Assembly: GCA_030613765.1 (NCBI GenBank)
Contig: JAUWLI010000085.1
Coordinates: 1 to 9,998 of the forward strand
From: Phycisphaerae bacterium
GTDB lineage: Bacteria > Planctomycetota > Phycisphaerae > Sedimentisphaerales > SG8-4
Length of the DNA: 9,998 bases
Reading direction: 5' to 3'
A program made the position numbers and the translations under genes. The notes under the pieces are model-generated. The model was given only the letters and a program-made list of their open reading frames with translations. It did not search any database and was not told the origin of the DNA. Positions 6,639 to 9,998 of this stretch are shown piece after piece (position 1 is the first letter of the stretch; each line of letters opens with the position of its first letter).

Positions 6639-6657
6639 CTAAATATTGAGATTGCCA

Positions 6658-6701
6658 TCCCGCACCAATTAGGCGTGAGGCAGAGTTCAATTGGTGCGGG
6701 A
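6658..6701. repeat. Perfect 13-bp inverted repeat just before smc
   Basis: TCCCGCACCAATT (6658-6670) is the exact reverse complement of AATTGGTGCGGGA (6689-6701), with an 18-base loop. It ends 45 bases before the smc ATG and has no T-tail in the plus direction, so it does not look like a terminator. It could be a stem in the smc leader, a protein-binding palindrome or the end of a mobile repeat. Confidence 0.75.
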
Positions 6702-6736
6702 CTTTGCAGACCTCGTAAGGACAACATACTGACAAC

Positions 6737-6743
6737 AGGGTGA
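6737..6743 (+). promoter_or_regulatory. Ribosome binding site of smc
   Basis: AGGGTGA, containing the anti-SD-complementary GGTGA, ends three bases before ATG 6747. Its position supports this start, and the protein begins with the usual SMC N-terminus (MKLKKIVLNGFKSFAD). Confidence 0.7.
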
Positions 6744-6746
6744 CAA

Positions 6747-9700
6747 ATGAAACTCAAGAAAATTGTTTTGAATGGATTCAAAAGCTTCGCAGACAAGACA
6801 GAATTTTGTTTCGATTCGCCTATAACGGCAATTGTAGGGCCTAACGGATGCGGTAAAAGCAATGTTGTGGACGCGGTGAAGTGGGTGCTTGGGGAGCAAA
6901 GTGCCAAAAGCCTGCGAGGAGGGCAGATGTCGGATGTGATATTCAGCGGGAGCAGCAGCAGGAAAGCTCTCGGGACGGCGGAGGTGAGCCTGGTTATCTC
7001 CAATCCCGATGGTATGGGAAACGGAAAGTTGGCCGTCGAGACCGACGAGGTGCAGATTACACGAAGGATATTCAAGAGCGGTGAGAGCGAGTACCGGATA
7101 AATAACAAAAGCTGCAGATTAAAAGATATTCGAGAATTATTTATGGATACGGGTGTAGGCGCCAGGGCCTACTCGATTCTCGAGCAGGGACAAATAGACC
7201 GGATATTAAGCGTATCGAAAACAGAGCGAAGGACCATATTTGAAGATGCGGCGGGTATAAGCAAATACAAAGCACACAAAAAAGAAGCACTTCGTAAGCT
7301 GGAACGCACGGAACAAAATCTGCTTCGACTTGCTGATATTTTGGGTGAGGTGGGAAAGCAATTGCGGAGTGTGAAACTGCAGGCGGGTAAGGCACGCAGT
7401 TACCTGAAATATACACAAAGGCTGAAGGAACTACAAGTCAACTACTCGCTGTCTGAATATGCGAAGAACCAGAAGCAACTTAAAGAAAAGGAAAGCGCGC
7501 TTGAGCAGGTGCATGGACAGTTTGAGCAATTAGCGGCGGAGGTTGCCAGAGAAGATAACCTGATGAGTGAGCTGGGACGGAGGATAATAGAGACAGAGAA
7601 CAAGCTCAACCGAACAGATAATTCGCTTGTCGGTGTTCAGAGCAAGATTGAGCAGAGGCTGCAGCGTATAGAGTTTTTGCATACGAGAGTTACGGAACTA
7701 CAGCAACGAAAGGAGTCGGCAGGCCAGAGAGTTAACAAACTGAGGGAGCAGGAAAACTTCTTTAAGACGGACTCTGTTCGGCTACAGAGGGAGCTGGTTG
7801 GGTGTGAGGAGGGATTCGAAGAGAAGAGTCGAGAGGCAGAACAAATTAAACAAGATGTCCAGAGAATCAACGCCGAATGCGCCTCATTAGAGGCAAACCT
7901 GGAAGATGAGAAATCGGGTGTAATCGATATAGTCCGAAGGACGGCACAACTTCATAACGAAATCCAGAGCATTTCAGTTTACCGCGATAATTTGTCCAGC
8001 CAGAAAGACCGCCTTTCGGGCAGAGCGGAACATGCACGCACAGAACTTGAGAATGTGCTTACGGAGAAGGCTCAACACAAGACACGGCTGGGTGATATCG
8101 AAAAAGTTTTGAGCGACTTGTCAGAAAATCTGGAATCCAAGCGGAAAGAAAGAGAGGAAGTCAATACCCTAATCGGAGGGGACAACAGGCGATTGGCGGC
8201 GAGTCGGGAGGCGAGGAGTACACTGAGCGGAGAGCTTGCGATATTGATTGATATGGAGAAAAGGCGCGAAGGGCTTACATCAGCGGTTAAAGGCATATTG
8301 GAAAGCCGGTCGGTTGAAAATAATAAGCTGGATTATGTCGAAGGAGTGGTTGCAGATATTGTTGCGGCCGATTTCGAGTATGCCAGCGCCGTAGAAGCCG
8401 GGCTCGAAGGCAAAACAGATGCGCTTGTTGTCAACAGCACAAGAAGGCTGCTGGCCGATATCGGGACAGATGGAGCAATTGGACAGCTTGACAGCAGGGT
8501 GAATTTCCTTTGCCTTGACAGAACAGAGCCTTTCGTCGATAGCAAAGATTTGTCGTCAATGGATTGCGTAAAAGGCAGACTTGTCGAATTTGTAAAGTAC
8601 GAGAGCAAATATGCTCCATTAATGTGGAAGCTGCTCGGTAAAACGATAGTGGTTGATTCGGTGGACGCGGCGATTGAACTGGGAGGTGAATTGGGCCAGG
8701 AGTATAAATATGTTACGCTGGAGGGAGAATTGCTGAGCGGTGACGGCTCGATAAAACTTGGGCCCTTAGGGAAAACAACAGGCCTGATATCGCGAAAGAG
8801 CCGATTGCGACAACTTCAGCAAACGATTGCCAATACGACATCGGAGATTGAAACGCTCGAAGAGCAAATTGAGAAAAACAATCAGACGAGCTTACATCTG
8901 GAGCAATTGTGCAAGGACCTGCGGACTGCTGTTTATGAGGCCAATACGGAAAAGATGCAGGTGAGCTCGAAAATAAGTGTTTCGGAGCAGAACATAAATC
9001 GGCTCAGGCAGGAGCAGCCGTTGATAACCAGTGAGATTGACCTGCTTGAAACCGAGATTGCCGGGTCCGTCCAGAAGGAATATGATTCAAAACAGAAGCT
9101 GGAAGAGCTGGAGGCTGTAAACAATGAGCGGACGGAACGTATAGAAGAGCTGGAAAGCAAATACGCCGAGCAAAAAGGGATGTTAGAGAGGGAAACGAGC
9201 CGACTTACCGACTTGAAGGTCTCGCTGGGCCAGATTACCGAGCAACGTAAGGGGCTTAAGCAGACTATTGGGCATATAACAAGCCAGATGCAGGCGAACC
9301 AGGCAGCGGCAGAGTCGGCGCTGACTGAAATACATAGCTGCAGCGAGGAGTTAACAAAAGCAGCAAGGGACATTCTCGAAAGCGAAGCGGCGGTTTCGGA
9401 GATGTATGTCGAAAAGGAAATGACACAGGAGAACACCGCGAAGCTGCATAAAGAAGTAGAGAAACTGAGAGAAGAACAGAAACAGACAGAACAGCATATC
9501 CGGGAGAGGCGCGCAGAAAAAAGCGAGATGGAGGCGGCCATAAGCGAACTTAGAATAGAGGCGGGGCAATTGGAAGTCAAGGGGCAGGACCTGGTCGAAA
9601 GGGTGCAGGATGAATTGCAGATTGATTTGGTGGCCGCCTTTGAAGATTATAACCAGGGTGAGGTGGATTGGGAGCAGGTGAGAGAAGAAATAGCCGAGCT

Positions 9701-9998
9701 TCGCGGGAAAATCGAACGGCTCGGCAATGTTAATCTCGACGCGATAGATGAGCAGGCAAGCCTTGAAGAGCGATATGAGTTTTTGAGTAAACAGGTTGAA
9801 GACCTGAACGTAAGCCGGGCCCAACTGCAGCAATTGATAAACCGTCTTAACAAACAAAGTAGAGAAAAATTCAGGGAGACATTTGAGGAAATCAGGGTCC
9901 ATTTCCAGGAGGTCTTCCGGAGACTGTTCGGCGGGGGTAAGGCGGACATGTTCCTCGAAGAAGCGGAAGATATTCTGGAGGCGGGGGTGGAGATAATA
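6747..9998 (+). CDS. smc: Chromosome segregation protein SMC, 3' end cut by the window
   Basis: The frame is open for 1084 codons to the window edge; bacterial SMC proteins are about 1150-1200 residues. SMC is the ATPase of the SMC-ScpAB condensin, which loops and compacts the chromosome. The N-terminal head has 'LNGFKSFADKT', Walker A GPNGCGKSN (31-39) and the Q-loop in ILEQGQIDRIL (Q147). A first coiled coil runs to about 510. The hinge spans about 527-675, from GVVADIV through VVDSVDAA to VTLEGELLSGDGS. The returning coiled coil runs to about 1000 and includes 'RLGNVNLDAIDEQ'. The C-terminal head starts with FGGGKADMFLEEAEDILEAG, so the ABC signature, Walker B and D-loop lie beyond the window. 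The hinge end reads GDGSIKLGPLG (665-675) where many bacteria have a GGS/TGG cluster. No scpA or scpB is visible. No frameshift was seen where I read the frame. Confidence 0.97.
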   Translation, partial: MKLKKIVLNGFKSFADKTEFCFDSPITAIVGPNGCGKSNVVDAVKWVLGEQSAKSLRGGQMSDVIFSGSSSRKALGTAEVSLVISNPDGMGNGKLAVETDEVQITRRIFKSGESEYRINNKSCRLKDIRELFMDTGVGARAYSILEQGQIDRILSVSKTERRTIFEDAAGISKYKAHKKEALRKLERTEQNLLRLADILGEVGKQLRSVKLQAGKARSYLKYTQRLKELQVNYSLSEYAKNQKQLKEKESALEQVHGQFEQLAAEVAREDNLMSELGRRIIETENKLNRTDNSLVGVQSKIEQRLQRIEFLHTRVTELQQRKESAGQRVNKLREQENFFKTDSVRLQRELVGCEEGFEEKSREAEQIKQDVQRINAECASLEANLEDEKSGVIDIVRRTAQLHNEIQSISVYRDNLSSQKDRLSGRAEHARTELENVLTEKAQHKTRLGDIEKVLSDLSENLESKRKEREEVNTLIGGDNRRLAASREARSTLSGELAILIDMEKRREGLTSAVKGILESRSVENNKLDYVEGVVADIVAADFEYASAVEAGLEGKTDALVVNSTRRLLADIGTDGAIGQLDSRVNFLCLDRTEPFVDSKDLSSMDCVKGRLVEFVKYESKYAPLMWKLLGKTIVVDSVDAAIELGGELGQEYKYVTLEGELLSGDGSIKLGPLGKTTGLISRKSRLRQLQQTIANTTSEIETLEEQIEKNNQTSLHLEQLCKDLRTAVYEANTEKMQVSSKISVSEQNINRLRQEQPLITSEIDLLETEIAGSVQKEYDSKQKLEELEAVNNERTERIEELESKYAEQKGMLERETSRLTDLKVSLGQITEQRKGLKQTIGHITSQMQANQAAAESALTEIHSCSEELTKAARDILESEAAVSEMYVEKEMTQENTAKLHKEVEKLREEQKQTEQHIRERRAEKSEMEAAISELRIEAGQLEVKGQDLVERVQDELQIDLVAAFEDYNQGEVDWEQVREEIAELRGKIERLGNVNLDAIDEQASLEERYEFLSKQVEDLNVSRAQLQQLINRLNKQSREKFRETFEEIRVHFQEVFRRLFGGGKADMFLEEAEDILEAGVEII

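Larger units (their letters stand above)
6537..6646. repeat. 11-bp direct repeats GGGCTAAATAT bracketing a small repeat block
   Basis: GGGCTAAATAT occurs exactly at 6537-6547 and 6636-6646, 99 bases apart. Between the copies lie the heptad array and most of a GC-rich hairpin; the second copy begins inside that hairpin's right arm. The layout might be a duplication flanking a small inserted element, or one unit of a dispersed repeat. No transposase gene or terminal inverted repeats were found. Confidence 0.45.

Noticed and set aside
6353..7108. 251-residue minus-strand open frame across the terminator, repeat block and smc start
   Set aside because: It runs antisense to the conserved Walker A region of smc and through a terminator and tandem repeats. 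The heptads produce an artificial I-R-N-T/Y-A-I pattern.
8933..9902. Long minus-strand open frames (215 and 183 residues) rich in serine, leucine and phenylalanine
   Set aside because: They are antisense images of the Glu/Lys/Gln-rich SMC coiled coil, which depletes stop codons on the other strand.

Overview
The window reads left to right as four plus-strand genes: the 3' end of a UPF0047/YjbQ-family enzyme (1-324), a secreted FlgI-like protein carrying a HEAT-repeat block (425-2020), a very large secreted multidomain beta-helix protein (2489-6331), and the first 1084 codons of smc (6747 to the window end). No rRNA, tRNA, CRISPR array or transposase gene was recognised. The organism is most likely a member of the Planctomycetota, perhaps Phycisphaerae-like. 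This is inferred from three things: the surface protein's layout (repeated 'YYW.VD ... GDVW.FTT' modules, PA14, right-handed beta-helix, PKD), the SMC hinge ending in a G-D-G-S-I-K-L-G type sequence rather than the usual GGS/TGG cluster, and the HEAT-bearing FlgI homologue. No marker in the window proves the lineage.

The genes are co-directional but look like separate transcription units. A consensus-like sigma70 promoter (TTGACT-N17-TATTAT, 329-357) starts five bases after the YjbQ stop and drives the FlgI-like gene, so that gene should start at the ATG at 425, not at the TTG at 329. A hairpin plus T-run follows the FlgI-like gene. A strong extended -10 promoter (TTGACA-N18-TAGAAT with upstream TG, 2150-2179) then opens a leader of about 300 nt before the beta-helix gene. 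That leader contains several helices, two of them mutually exclusive. The beta-helix gene ends in a convincing terminator (6359-6411).

The 415 bases between the beta-helix gene and smc contain a possible smc promoter, an 11-bp direct repeat bracketing a block of CGTATTG heptads and a 7-bp GC-rich hairpin, and a perfect 13-bp inverted repeat 45 bases before the smc start. Together these look like a composite intergenic repeat element.

The genes do not form one pathway: cofactor or metabolic enzyme, periplasmic protein, surface protein and chromosome organisation. The best candidates for something undescribed are the FlgI-HEAT protein outside any visible flagellar context, the structured leader of the surface-protein gene, and the composite repeat block before smc.
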